Source: Streptomyces bicolor | Lineage (GTDB): Bacteria > Actinomycetota > Actinomycetes > Streptomycetales > Streptomycetaceae | Assembly (NCBI RefSeq): GCF_000719285.1 | Contig: NZ_JOFS01000033.1 | Location: 38,408 to 102,407, forward strand | Length of the DNA: 64,000 nt | Reading direction: 5' to 3' | Part shown: positions 39,585-48,558 of the stretch, piece by piece | Position numbering within the stretch: position 1 is the first letter of the stretch | Layout: each line of letters begins with the position of its first letter | Notes under the pieces: model-generated | Databases searched by the model: none | What the model was told of the DNA's origin: nothing | What the model saw: only the letters and a program-made list of their open reading frames with translations | Translations under genes and position numbers: made by a program

Positions 39585-40193
39585 TCAGCCCACCGGCAGG
39601 CCGACGGCCGTCAGCACCGCGTCCGCCAGCTCGCTCACCGAGCGACCGGTCGTGTCGACGCGAGCCAGGCCGTGCGTGTCCGCGGCCCGCGTCATCAGCG
39701 ACTGAAAGCGCTCGGCACGGGCCAGGAACTTGTCCACCAGGTAGCGCTCCGGGTCCGTCAGCTCCTCGTAGCGGGCCGAGGACCGCATGCGCTCGCGCAG
39801 CACCGCATGATCCGCCGTGAGGCACACGGCCCGCGTGGACGCGACGGTGGTCAGCCCGGCCACGCGGCCCGGCCACAGCGCGGAACCCTCCAGGACGAGG
39901 CCGATGCCGTCTGCGGTCACGCGGTCGGCGACCAGTTCCTCGATGCGCGGCCACAGGCGCGCGTAGTGCTCGAGCACCGACGTGATCAGCTCGTCGACGC
40001 CGAGGGTGGCGTAGTGCTCGGCCACATGCGGCGGTGGCTCCCACTGCGGCGTCCGCCAGGGCCGGCCCGGATGCCGGGCGAGCCTGTCCGTCGAGCGGCA
40101 GTCGAACCCGAGCCGCTCGGCGACGGCCCGGGCCACGGTCGACTTGCCGGTGTGGGACGTTCCCCCGATGAGCACCACACGCACGTCCTGCAT
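39585..40193 (-). CDS. Small P-loop kinase-like ATP-binding protein
   Basis: A 202-residue P-loop protein. The Walker A motif is VLIGGTSHTGKSTVARAVAE (residues 7-26), followed by a substrate-side RSTDRLARHPGRPW and a lid-like segment MRSSARYEELTDPERYLV. The pattern is that of small-molecule kinases related to 2-phosphoglycerate kinase or shikimate/gluconate kinases. It starts 14 bp after the exported GH32 gene in the same orientation, so the two are probably cotranscribed, though no fructan-linked role is known. Confidence 0.75.
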   Translation of the reverse strand: MQDVRVVLIGGTSHTGKSTVARAVAERLGFDCRSTDRLARHPGRPWRTPQWEPPPHVAEHYATLGVDELITSVLEHYARLWPRIEELVADRVTADGIGLVLEGSALWPGRVAGLTTVASTRAVCLTADHAVLRERMRSSARYEELTDPERYLVDKFLARAERFQSLMTRAADTHGLARVDTTGRSVSELADAVLTAVGLPVG

Positions 40194-40207
40194 GCCGGGG
40201 ACCCTAC

Positions 40208-41749
40208 TCACTTCACGGCGAACTCCCGTATCACCGTGTTCCGGAACACCGCCGTGCCGTCGATGGTGAACAGGGCGAGCCCGGTGTCGATCAGATAGGG
40301 AAAGACCTCGGACGAGTGCACGTACCGGCCGTCGTCCACGAACATCTCGACCGACGTACGGTCGACGAGGATGCGCAGCCTGACGGTACGGGCGGCCGGG
40401 TCGAAGGGGCTGCGGCTCTCCTGCCACCTGCCGGAGGCGTCGGGGTTCACGGTGGGGCGGCGGTTGAGGAAGGCGTAGTCGCCGTAGATCCCGGCGTCGA
40501 CATGGCGGCCGCCGTCGGGCGATCGGCGCAACTGGAGCCCGGCACCCTTGAGCTGGTCCCAGGTGATCTCGCAGGTCACCTCGTAGGCCGTGCCCCGGTA
40601 GTCGAGGACACGGGTGCCGGTGACCTCCAGATCGCCCAGGTTCACGGTGCGCGAGACGTGGTCGTCCAGGGCGGCGACGGGTTGTGAGGCGAGGTAGTAC
40701 GTCCCGGATGTGGCCCGCTTCAGGGTGATCTCCCGGACGATCGAGTCGGTGCCGTTGAAGCCGTCGCAGTCGATGGTGGGCGTGATGTTCGCGTAGTCCC
40801 AGTTGTTCAGCCAGCCCATCGCGTAGCGGACGGACGGGTCCACCGAGCCGTCGTCGCGGTGCTTGTCGAAGGTGACGGCCGCGTACCAGTCCCAGCCGTG
40901 GTCGAGCCACTGCGGATCGGCGGCGTCGGCGGTGAAGGCGCTGCCGTCGAAGCTGCCCGTCCAGTAGGCGTACGTGTTCGGCAGCCCCGCGCCCTTCCCG
41001 TTCGCGCTCACGCCGAGCACCCACTTCACGGTGCCGTCGTCGGCGGTGATCCGGAACAGGTCCGGGCATTCCAGGACACCGATGCCGCCCTTGACGAAGC
41101 CGCTGACGTACGTCCACGACTTCAGGTCGGCGGAGTGGTAGAAGCCCACCTTGTCGTTCTCGGCGAGCGTCATCACCCACCGTCCGCGCTCCTCGTCCCG
41201 GATGACCTTGGGGTCGCGGAAGTCCCGCACGCCGGGGTTGGGCAGGACCGGGTCGGTGCCGTGGTGGGTGAACGTCCGGCCGCCGTCGGTCGAGTAGTAC
41301 AGGTACTGGGCCTGCGTGACCTCGTCCGGTGCCATGGTGACGAGGACGATCACCGCGCCCGCGCCGAAGCCGGCCGTGTTGTCCGTGTCGATCACGGCGG
41401 AGCCCGACCACACGTCGCCGTTGGGAGTCGTGTCCTTCGGTACGGCGATCCCGCTGTCGGTGAAGGTCACCAGGTCGGTGCTGGTGGCCAGGCGCCAGGC
41501 GGTGCCCGCGGTGGTGCCGCCGGTGAAGTAGTCCGGGTTGTACAGGTAGTGGTAGCGATACTCGCCGTCGATCCACACCGGGCGCTGCGGATCGTTCATC
41601 CACTGGTCGGGGACAGTGAAGTGGTACTCGGCGCGGTAACTCGCGCAGCCGGCGGCGGCTTTGGGCTTCGCGGAGGCAGGCGTCGCGGGGTGCAGTAACG
41701 CGGCCGAGGCCCCCGCGGCCGAACCGGCGAGCAGGGCTCTCCTGGACAT
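40208..41749 (-). CDS. Exported GH32 fructan hydrolase (levanase/inulinase-like)
   Basis: A 513-residue glycoside hydrolase family 32 enzyme. MMSRRALLAGSAAGASAA is a Tat signal peptide, ending near TPASAKP. The three GH32 catalytic blocks are present: YHFTVPDQWMNDPQRPVW (nucleophile Asp), VRDFRDPKVIRDE (stabiliser Asp) and GVLECPDLFRI (acid/base Glu). The C-terminal beta-sandwich ends with VDRTSVEMFVDDG. It should cut levan or inulin outside the cell. Alternative starts lie up to 4 codons upstream. A TTA codon (41696-41698) falls within the signal peptide, so secretion of the enzyme may depend on bldA. It is divergent from the matching ABC transporter. Confidence 0.9.
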   Translation of the reverse strand: MSRRALLAGSAAGASAALLHPATPASAKPKAAAGCASYRAEYHFTVPDQWMNDPQRPVWIDGEYRYHYLYNPDYFTGGTTAGTAWRLATSTDLVTFTDSGIAVPKDTTPNGDVWSGSAVIDTDNTAGFGAGAVIVLVTMAPDEVTQAQYLYYSTDGGRTFTHHGTDPVLPNPGVRDFRDPKVIRDEERGRWVMTLAENDKVGFYHSADLKSWTYVSGFVKGGIGVLECPDLFRITADDGTVKWVLGVSANGKGAGLPNTYAYWTGSFDGSAFTADAADPQWLDHGWDWYAAVTFDKHRDDGSVDPSVRYAMGWLNNWDYANITPTIDCDGFNGTDSIVREITLKRATSGTYYLASQPVAALDDHVSRTVNLGDLEVTGTRVLDYRGTAYEVTCEITWDQLKGAGLQLRRSPDGGRHVDAGIYGDYAFLNRRPTVNPDASGRWQESRSPFDPAARTVRLRILVDRTSVEMFVDDGRYVHSSEVFPYLIDTGLALFTIDGTAVFRNTVIREFAVK

Positions 41750-41813
41750 CATGCGCATCACACATCGTTCCCTTCATCGGGACGGCGGCTCGTGTGGACC
41801 AGGACTTTGCGAC

Positions 41814-41827
41814 CTAACTCGTTAAAG
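41814..41827. promoter_or_regulatory. Candidate LacI-type operator 1
   Basis: CTAACT-CG-TTAAAG is centred on CG, the signature of LacI-family operators. It lies 65-78 bp upstream of the exported GH32 gene in the divergent promoter. GACCT and AGGTC flank it as outer arms. Confidence 0.5.
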
Positions 41828-41895
41828 GTCAAGTGCTTCACGACTATTGACAGGGACGTAACCCGCTTCACATCATCTGGGGCATCGCTTCTCGA

Positions 41896-41909
41896 CTAAC
41901 ACGAGTTAG
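41896..41909. promoter_or_regulatory. Candidate LacI-type operator 2
   Basis: CTAACA-CG-AGTTAG is a near-perfect dyad around a central CG, 8 bp before the binding-protein start. It shares the CTAAC half-site with the operator-like sequence at 41814. A TTGACA at 41847-41852 may be the -35 box of the rightward promoter, so a repressor bound here would block initiation. Confidence 0.6.
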
Positions 41910-41917
41910 GCCCCTGT

Positions 41918-43327
41918 ATGACCGACTCGCACCTCACCCGCCGCACCCTGCTGCGGTACGGCGCCTACGGCGCGGGAGCCGCCGCGCTGGCCGGTACCGC
42001 CGCGAGCTGGGACCGGCTCACCGGAGCCGACATCCCCGGCCGCGACGACGGCTCCCTCGTCGTCGCCACCCTGGGCCCCGCCTACGGGCCGGAGGCCATC
42101 CGCACCCTCACCGAGGGGTTCAAGCAGGTCCACCCCGACATCAAGCTGCGGATCAACGCCGTGCAGGCCGTCGACTGGTCGGACTTCTTCGCGAAGATCC
42201 TCACCCAGATCGCGGCGGGCACCGCACCCGACCTCGTCTACGTCGCCACCGAGGGCGTCCAGCTGTTCGCGCAGCGCCTCGGCGTCCCGCTGGACCGCTG
42301 GGTGAAGCGGGACGCCGAAGAGTTGCGGGAGTACTTCGCCGACGTCCACCCCTCGCTGGTGGAGTCGATGATGTACGAGGGGAGCCTCTATCAGCTGCCG
42401 GTCGAGTTCAACGCGGCCGACATGTACCTGAACACCCAGGTGCTGAAGCGGGCCGGCGCGGACTTCCCGGCGGCCGACTGGACCCGCGACGACTTCACGG
42501 CCCTGCTGCGGGACATGAAGCAGTCGAGCGGCTCCCAGTTCACCCCGTACTTCTGGACCAACCGGCTGTGGGGCGGCGTGGTGCCCTGGCTGTTCGCCAA
42601 CGACACAAACCTGCTCACCGAGTCCAAGGCGCCCGGCGGCACCTGGCTGTGGGACTCCTTCTACCCGGCCGACCGGCGGCAGGGGCGCGGCGGCGGCTTC
42701 CGCTGGACGACCCCGCAGGCCACCGACGCCCGGGTGGAGGAGGCGTACGACTATCTCGCCTCCCTCATCCAGGAGGGCCTGTGCACCCGCCCCGAGGGCG
42801 GCAACGGCCAGAACCTCATCGGCGTGTTCTCCACCGGGCGGGTCGGGGTCACGCCCGCGGGCGGTTTCTGGGCGGGTGGCCTGCACCTGGCGGGCATGAA
42901 GGCCGACGGCTTCGACGTGCAGTACTTCCCGCGCTGGCGCTCCCAGCGCATGCAGTACGGCGCGGCCGGCTACGCGCTGCTGCGCACCTCGAAGAAGCAG
43001 GAGGAGGCCTGGGAGTTCATCAAGTACGCCGCTCGCAGAGACACCCTGACGCGGCTGTTCACGACCAACCAGACGACCCCGGCCCGCCGTTCGATGCTGA
43101 CCGCCGACCGCTACCGGGAGAGCGGCCCGGCGCACTGGCAGGTCTTCTACGACACCCTCGACAAGTTCCCCGACACCGGGCCGATCCCCGCCCCGCCACA
43201 GGTCGCCGAGGTCGAGCAGGTGCTGCTGAAGCACACCGGCACCGCCCTGGCCTCCCGGCGTGCGGTGGCCCCCGCGCTGCGGCGGATGCAGAGCGATCTG
43301 GAGAAGGCCATGGAGCGTGACGTATGA
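41918..43327 (+). CDS. ABC transporter sugar-binding protein (fructo-oligosaccharide uptake)
   Basis: A 469-residue extracellular solute-binding protein of the family-1 sugar type. Its export signal is Tat-like (LTRRTLLRYGAYGAGAAALA) with no lipobox cysteine, so it may be released or held by an uncleaved signal. Family features include FKQVHPDIKLRINAVQA and AAGTAPDLVYVATEG, with an Asn/Trp-rich cleft near WTNRLWGGVVPWLF. It begins the operon with two permeases and a cytoplasmic GH32 enzyme. Import of fructans or fructo-oligosaccharides is inferred from the neighbouring enzymes; no ATPase gene is present, so a shared MsiK-type ATPase is expected. Confidence 0.88.
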   Translation: MTDSHLTRRTLLRYGAYGAGAAALAGTAASWDRLTGADIPGRDDGSLVVATLGPAYGPEAIRTLTEGFKQVHPDIKLRINAVQAVDWSDFFAKILTQIAAGTAPDLVYVATEGVQLFAQRLGVPLDRWVKRDAEELREYFADVHPSLVESMMYEGSLYQLPVEFNAADMYLNTQVLKRAGADFPAADWTRDDFTALLRDMKQSSGSQFTPYFWTNRLWGGVVPWLFANDTNLLTESKAPGGTWLWDSFYPADRRQGRGGGFRWTTPQATDARVEEAYDYLASLIQEGLCTRPEGGNGQNLIGVFSTGRVGVTPAGGFWAGGLHLAGMKADGFDVQYFPRWRSQRMQYGAAGYALLRTSKKQEEAWEFIKYAARRDTLTRLFTTNQTTPARRSMLTADRYRESGPAHWQVFYDTLDKFPDTGPIPAPPQVAEVEQVLLKHTGTALASRRAVAPALRRMQSDLEKAMERDV

Positions 43328-44277
43328 CGAACACCCAGATACCGGCCGTACGGCTGAAGCAGCCGGCCGCACCACCGGCCGCCCCGCCCCGGCCCTCCGC
43401 CCGGGACCGCGGCACCCGGCTGCTGGCCACGCTCTTCCTGGCGCCGACGATCGTCGGCATCGTCGTCTTCACGGTCGTCCCGATCGCCGGCTCGGTGGTG
43501 CTGAGCCTCTTCCACTGGAACGTCATCGACGACCCGAGTTTCGCCGGGGCCGCCAACTACGGTGAGGTGTTCGGCGACTCGACCGTGCTGGTCTCCTTCC
43601 GCAACACGCTGGTGTTCATGGTGTTCGCGGTCGCGCTGCAACTGCTGATCGCCCTCGCCCTGGCGCTCGCGGTGAACGGGCGGATGCCGGTGTGGCTGCG
43701 GTCGGTGTTCCGCTCGGCGTTCTTCTTCCCGCTGGTGCTGTCCGCCGCCTCGATCTCGGTCGTGATGAAGTACCTGTTCAACCAGGACTTCGGAATGGTG
43801 AACTGGCTGCTCGGCCTGGTCGGCATCGCTCCGGTGCCCTGGCTGACGTCCGAGAACGCGGCGATGGCGACGGTGATCCTCGTCTACGTCTGGCAGCAGT
43901 TCGGCTTCTCCTTCCTGCTGTTCGTCGGAGGGCTCAACAACATCCCGAAGGAGATCCACGAGGCCGCTTCCCTCGACGGCGCGACCGGCCTGCGCAAGCA
44001 CCTGAACATCACCCTGCCGCTGCTGTCGCCCACGCTGCTGGTCGCGTCGGTGGTCGGCATCATCAACGCGCTCCAGGTCTTCGAGCAGCCGTACGTCCTC
44101 ACCAACGGCGGGCCCGGCGACGCCACCCGCACCGTCGTGATGGTCATCTACGAGAGCGCCTTCGAGCAGCTCCGCTTCGGCGAGGCCTCCGCGGTGGGCG
44201 TGCTGCTCTTCGTGCTGATCATGGCGGTCACCGCCCTCCAGTTCCGGCTCAGCCGGCGTTTCGTCCACTACCAGTGA
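43324..44277 (+). CDS. Sugar ABC transporter permease (MalF/UgpA type)
   Basis: A 317-residue inner-membrane permease with six predicted helices. The cytoplasmic EAA loop, which docks onto the ATPase, is HEAASLDGATGLRKHLNITL. A Pro/Ala-rich cytoplasmic start precedes the first helix (LLATLFLAPTIVGIVVFTVV). Its ATG overlaps the stop of the binding-protein gene by 4 nt, and it is followed 14 bp later by the partner permease. Together they form the pore of the fructan importer. Confidence 0.92.
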   Translation: MTNTQIPAVRLKQPAAPPAAPPRPSARDRGTRLLATLFLAPTIVGIVVFTVVPIAGSVVLSLFHWNVIDDPSFAGAANYGEVFGDSTVLVSFRNTLVFMVFAVALQLLIALALALAVNGRMPVWLRSVFRSAFFFPLVLSAASISVVMKYLFNQDFGMVNWLLGLVGIAPVPWLTSENAAMATVILVYVWQQFGFSFLLFVGGLNNIPKEIHEAASLDGATGLRKHLNITLPLLSPTLLVASVVGIINALQVFEQPYVLTNGGPGDATRTVVMVIYESAFEQLRFGEASAVGVLLFVLIMAVTALQFRLSRRFVHYQ

Positions 44278-44291
44278 GCCGGGTGAGTCCC

Positions 44292-45146
44292 ATGAGCCAA
44301 GCGACGATGAACCTCAGCCGTACCCGGTACTCGCTCGCGCCCTGGGCGCGGATCGCCGGACTGGCCGTATGCGCGCTGCTGACACTCGGCCCGGTCATCT
44401 GGACCATCTCCACGTCCCTGCGCACCCCGGCGGAGTCCTTCGACCTGCCCCCGAAGATCATCCCGACGGACCCCACCATGGAGTCGTATCGCGGGGTCTT
44501 CGACCAGATCGACGTATGGCTGCTCGCCCTGAACTCGACGCTGGTGACCGCGTTGATCGCGGTGGGCCAGATGATCACGGCCGGGCTCGCGGGGTACGCC
44601 TTCGCGCGCCTCGAGTTCCGGTTCAAGAAGCCGCTGTTCGGGCTGGTCCTCGCGACCATGATGGTGCCGCTGCAGGTCACCATCGTGCCGGTGTTCCTGG
44701 TGCTGAAGTCGATGGGCCTGACCGACACCCTGCTCGGTCTGATCATCCCGGCGTTCCCGACCGCCTTCGGCACCTTCCTGATGCGCCAGTACTTCCTGGG
44801 CATGCCCAAGGACCTCGGCGAGGCGGCGATGCTGGACGGCTGCGGGCCCTGGCGGATCTTCCGGTCCGTGTACGCGCCGCTGGCCGCGCCCGGACTCGCG
44901 ATCGTCGGTGTACTGGCCTTCAACTACCACTGGAACGAGTTCTTCCGGCCGCTGATCCTGGAGACCTCGGGCCAGAACTACACACTCCCTCTCGGTCTGG
45001 TCTCCCTCCAGGGCAACTTGGGCACCGGCTCCATCTCGGTGGTGCTCGCCGGCGTCGTCCTCTCCATGATCCCCGCCGTCGTCGTGTTCGTCGTCGGTCA
45101 GCGCCCTCTGCGTGAGGGCATCACGTCCGCAGGAGTCAACCGTTGA
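44292..45146 (+). CDS. Sugar ABC transporter permease (MalG type)
   Basis: A 284-residue partner permease with six helices. The EAA loop reads GEAAMLDGCGPWRIFRSVYA, and ICTLxx-type MalG features include ATMMVPLQVTIVPVFLVLKS. The ATG at 44292 is favoured; a GTG at 44283 would add three residues. Its stop overlaps the TTG start of the GH32 gene, so transport and cytoplasmic hydrolysis are translationally linked. Confidence 0.92.
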   Translation: MSQATMNLSRTRYSLAPWARIAGLAVCALLTLGPVIWTISTSLRTPAESFDLPPKIIPTDPTMESYRGVFDQIDVWLLALNSTLVTALIAVGQMITAGLAGYAFARLEFRFKKPLFGLVLATMMVPLQVTIVPVFLVLKSMGLTDTLLGLIIPAFPTAFGTFLMRQYFLGMPKDLGEAAMLDGCGPWRIFRSVYAPLAAPGLAIVGVLAFNYHWNEFFRPLILETSGQNYTLPLGLVSLQGNLGTGSISVVLAGVVLSMIPAVVVFVVGQRPLREGITSAGVNR

Positions 45147-46543
45147 GCTTCGCCGCTCAGTCCACGGACCCGAACGCCCCGCGCTTCAGGGTCCGTCCAC
45201 CCGCCAACTGGATCAACGACCCGAACGGTCCCTTCCGTTGGCGGGGCCGCCACCACCTCTTCTACCAGCACAACCCCGACGCCCCGGTGCACGCCAACGT
45301 CCACTGGGGCCATGTCTCCAGCCATGACCTCGTCCACTGGGAGCACCATCCGATCGCGCTCACCCCGACGCCTGGCGGCCCGGACGAGGCGGGCTGCTGG
45401 TCGGGCTGCGTGGTCGATGACGACGGGGTGCCGACGGCCGTGTACACGGGCGTCGACCGGTGGCACACCGGCCTGGGCTCGATCTGTCTGGCGCGGGCGC
45501 TGGTGCCGGAGGACGAGACGCTGACCGATTGGCGGCCGCTGCCCACGCCGGTGGTGACCGGCCCGCCCGCCGATCTGGACGTGGTGATGTTCCGCGATCC
45601 GTTCGTGTTCCGCACCGGGGGCCGACGGTGGGCGCTGGTCGGTGCGGGGCACGCCGACGGGACCCCGTCGGTGCTGCTGTACGACTGCGACGACCTGACC
45701 GACTGGCGGTTCGCCGGGGTGCTCCTGGACGGCAACGACCCGGTCGCGGTGGATGCCTTCGGCGCCAAGGCGGTGGGCTGGGAGTGCCCGCAGTTGTATG
45801 CGACGGCGGGCGGGGACTGGGTGCTCGTTGTGTCTCTGTGGGACGGAGACCCTTGCTCCACCGGCTGTCTGACGGGCCGGCTCCAGCCGGACGACGAGGA
45901 CGGGTTGCGCTTCGAGGCCCGGCTGGGCGGGCGATTGGACCACGGGCGGGACTTCTATGCGCCCGCGGTGCTCCAGGAGCCGGACCGGGCGTTGATGTGG
46001 GGCTGGTCCTGGGAGGCCCGCGAGCAGAGCGAGGTCGATCGCGCGGGCTGGGCCGGAGTCCTGACCGCGCCTAGGGTCGTGGACGTGCATCCGGACGGGT
46101 CGCTGCGGGTCGTACCGGCACCGGAGCTGGAACTGCTGCGTGCGGACGGGCCGTTCGTCACCGCACCGGGCCTGCCGACACCGCTGCCGGAGGCGTACGA
46201 CCTGACCGTCACCGCATCGGGCCGGACCACGGTGAGCCTGCTGCGGGCCGCCTCGGGCGCGGAGTTGACGGTCCTGCTGGACCCCGACGAGGGCACGGTG
46301 ACACTCGACCGCGGGGACTGGCCCCGGACGGGACCCGAGGGAGCCGGGCCGATCGTCGTGCGGGCGCCGGCCGGCGAGGTGCGGATCCTCGTCGACGGCT
46401 CGCTGCTGGAGCTGTTCGTCGGCGACCGGGCGACGGTCACCGAGCGGGTCTACCGGCGGCCGGACGATGTGGCGGAGCTGGTCGTCACGGGTTCCGCGGC
46501 GGCCGTCACCGGCTGGGAGCTGGTCCCACCGACGCACGACTGA
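45143..46543 (+). CDS. Cytoplasmic GH32 beta-fructofuranosidase
   Basis: A 466-residue GH32 enzyme without signal peptide, so it acts on imported fructo-oligosaccharides or sucrose. The catalytic blocks are PANWINDPNGPFRW (nucleophile Asp), VVMFRDPFVFRTG (stabiliser) and GWECPQLYATAG (acid/base Glu). It closes with VDGSLLELFVGDRA of the beta-sandwich module. It starts with a TTG overlapping the permease stop (TTGA), an unusual start but imposed by context. Its 3' end overlaps the convergent LacI gene by 38 bp. Pairing with the exported GH32 enzyme makes a two-step fructan pathway. Confidence 0.92.
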   Translation: MSFAAQSTDPNAPRFRVRPPANWINDPNGPFRWRGRHHLFYQHNPDAPVHANVHWGHVSSHDLVHWEHHPIALTPTPGGPDEAGCWSGCVVDDDGVPTAVYTGVDRWHTGLGSICLARALVPEDETLTDWRPLPTPVVTGPPADLDVVMFRDPFVFRTGGRRWALVGAGHADGTPSVLLYDCDDLTDWRFAGVLLDGNDPVAVDAFGAKAVGWECPQLYATAGGDWVLVVSLWDGDPCSTGCLTGRLQPDDEDGLRFEARLGGRLDHGRDFYAPAVLQEPDRALMWGWSWEAREQSEVDRAGWAGVLTAPRVVDVHPDGSLRVVPAPELELLRADGPFVTAPGLPTPLPEAYDLTVTASGRTTVSLLRAASGAELTVLLDPDEGTVTLDRGDWPRTGPEGAGPIVVRAPAGEVRILVDGSLLELFVGDRATVTERVYRRPDDVAELVVTGSAAAVTGWELVPPTHD

Positions 46544-47594
46544 CCACCGGGCAGGCCAGGCGCCGTACCGTGGCGGGCGGCGTCCGGCCCGTGTCGATGG
46601 AGTCGAGGACCAGCCGTGCGGCGGCCTCGCCCATCGCCCGGTGCGGCAGCGCGACGCTGGTGAGGGGCGGGGTGAGGAACGCGGCCATGTGTTCCTGGTC
46701 GTCGTAGCCGACGACCGACAGCTCGCCGGGGACGGCGATGCCGAGCCGGGTCGCGGCGTGCAGGACGCCCGCCGCGACCCGGTCGTTGTAGCAGAAGATC
46801 CCGGTGGGCCGCCGGTCGGCGGGCACGCCGTCGAGGATGCCCGTCGCACCCTCGTACCCTCCGCTGATCTCGCCCCCGCTGCGCACGACCCACTCCTTGG
46901 GCACGGTGATCCCTTCGGCGCGCAGCGCGTCGCGGAAGCCGCGCAGGCGGTCGACGGAGGCGATGTCGTCCTGACCGCCCACCATGGCGACCCTGCGGTG
47001 CCCCTCGTCCAGCAGCAGCCGGGCCGCCGTACGGCCGCCCGCGCGCTCGGCGGGGATGACGGCGGGCAGGGAGTCGTCCTCGGGCAGGCAGTTGGCGAGG
47101 ACGGAGTGGGTGCGGTGCAGGCCCTCGGGGACGCGGACCCGTCGCAGCGACATGGCCGCGTAGATGATGCCGTCCACGCGCCGGTCGAGGAGTTCGGCGA
47201 CGGCCGCGTCCTCCTTGGCCGGGTCGCCGCCGGAGTCGATGGTCAGGACGAGGTGCTCGCTGCCCCAGGCGGTCTCCATGGCGCCGCGCAGCAGCCGGCC
47301 GGCGAAGGGCGAGGAGGCGATCTCGTCCGTGACCAGGCCGATCACGGCCGTACGGCGGCGGCGCAGGCCGCGGGCGACGGGGTCGGGGCGGTAGCCGAGC
47401 TCGGCGGCGGCCTGCCGGATGCGCTCCTGGGTGGCGGGCGAGAGGTTGCCCTCGGCGCGGCCGTTGAAGACGAAGGAGACGGCCGTGTGGGACACGCCGG
47501 CGAGCCGGGCGACGTCCCGTGACGTGGGGCGTCCCGCTCCCGTGGTCTGCTTCTCCTCGGTGCCGCCCATGACGTCCGCTGCCTCGTCCCCCAC
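46506..47594 (-). CDS. LacI-family transcriptional repressor of the fructan locus
   Basis: A 362-residue LacI/PurR-type regulator. The HTH and hinge are SRDVARLAGVSHTAVSFVFN through LGYRPDPVARGLRRRR (about residues 25-80), followed by a periplasmic-binding-protein-like effector domain (VIGLVTDEIASSPFAGRLLR, then FCYNDRVAAGVL and VVGYDDQEHMAAFL). It probably responds to a fructose-containing sugar and represses the divergent fructan promoters, where CG-centred dyads are present. The GTG at 47594 or the ATG at 47570 could be the start. TTGATCAA (47603-47610) just upstream may be an autoregulatory site. Confidence 0.9.
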   Translation of the reverse strand: MGDEAADVMGGTEEKQTTGAGRPTSRDVARLAGVSHTAVSFVFNGRAEGNLSPATQERIRQAAAELGYRPDPVARGLRRRRTAVIGLVTDEIASSPFAGRLLRGAMETAWGSEHLVLTIDSGGDPAKEDAAVAELLDRRVDGIIYAAMSLRRVRVPEGLHRTHSVLANCLPEDDSLPAVIPAERAGGRTAARLLLDEGHRRVAMVGGQDDIASVDRLRGFRDALRAEGITVPKEWVVRSGGEISGGYEGATGILDGVPADRRPTGIFCYNDRVAAGVLHAATRLGIAVPGELSVVGYDDQEHMAAFLTPPLTSVALPHRAMGEAAARLVLDSIDTGRTPPATVRRLACPVVSRASVGPAPSR

Positions 47595-47665
47595 CGTTGC
47601 GTTTGATCAAGCCTCACCCTATCCGTGACGCTGGAGGGACGACACAGTCAAGGGAAGGTCCGGCA

Positions 47666-48496
47666 GTGATCAGCATCCCGACCCACTCGCTCAACGACGG
47701 TACGACCCTCCCCGCTCTCGGCCTCGGCACCTGGCCGATGAACGACGCGCAGGCCGAGCAGGCGGTGCGCAGCGCCCTGGAGCTGGGGTACCGGCTCGTG
47801 GACACGGCGACGAACTACCGCAACGAGACCGGCGTCGGCCGGGGCGTCGCGAGCGGCGGCGTGCCCCGGGAGGAGATCGTCGTGACGACGAAGCTCCCGG
47901 GCCGGCACCACGGCTACGAGGAGACCCTCGCCTCCTTCGAGGAGTCCCGCGCCCGGCTCGGCCTGGACTACGTCGACCTCTACCTGATCCACTGGCCGAT
48001 CCCCCGCGTCGACAAGTACGTCGACTCGTGGAAGGCGATGATCAAGCTGCGCGAGGACGGCCTTGTCCGGTCGATCGGCGTCTCCAACTTCACGGCCGAG
48101 CACATCGAGCGGCTGGAGAAGGAGACCGGCGTCCTGCCGTCGGTCAACCAGATCGAGCTGCACCCGTTCTTCCCGCAGGAGGAGCTGCGCGCCTTCCACA
48201 CCGGCAAGGGCATCGTGACCGAGAGCTGGAGCCCGCTGGGACGGGGCACGGCCCTGCTGGACGATCCCGTGGTCGCCTCGGTCGCCGAGGCGCACGGGGT
48301 GACGCCCGGCCAGGCCGTCCTGCGCTGGCACGTCCAGCTCGGCGCGGTCCCCATTCCGAAGTCGGCCGACGCCGGCCGGCAGCGCGCGAACCTCGACGTC
48401 TTCGGCTTCGAACTGGACCCCGCCCAGATGGGCGCGATCGCGGACCGCGCCCATCGGCGCGTCGGCGGGGATCCGGCGGTGCACGAGGAGTTCTGA
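47666..48496 (+). CDS. Aldo/keto reductase (2,5-diketogluconate-reductase-like)
   Basis: A 276-residue NADPH-dependent aldo/keto reductase. The catalytic tetrad is visible as Asp in LVDTATNYRNE with its Tyr, Lys in VVTTKLPG and His in YLIHWPIP; IPKSADAGRQRANLDVF binds the cofactor phosphate. The GTG at 47666 is preceded by GGGAAGG. It belongs to the AKR5-like group that reduces diketogluconate and small ketones. It is divergent from the LacI gene, with only 71 bp between the starts, so it could fall under the same repressor. Confidence 0.9.
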   Translation: MISIPTHSLNDGTTLPALGLGTWPMNDAQAEQAVRSALELGYRLVDTATNYRNETGVGRGVASGGVPREEIVVTTKLPGRHHGYEETLASFEESRARLGLDYVDLYLIHWPIPRVDKYVDSWKAMIKLREDGLVRSIGVSNFTAEHIERLEKETGVLPSVNQIELHPFFPQEELRAFHTGKGIVTESWSPLGRGTALLDDPVVASVAEAHGVTPGQAVLRWHVQLGAVPIPKSADAGRQRANLDVFGFELDPAQMGAIADRAHRRVGGDPAVHEEF

Positions 48497-48558
48497 CCGC
48501 GCGTCGCGGGCGCCGTGGCGGGTACTCGGCCCGCCCGGTGCTCGGGAAGGAGGCTCTC

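Noticed and set aside
40208..46543. The two GH32 genes as a recent duplication
   Set aside because: They differ in length, signal peptide and most sequence outside the catalytic blocks; they are functional partners, not recent copies.
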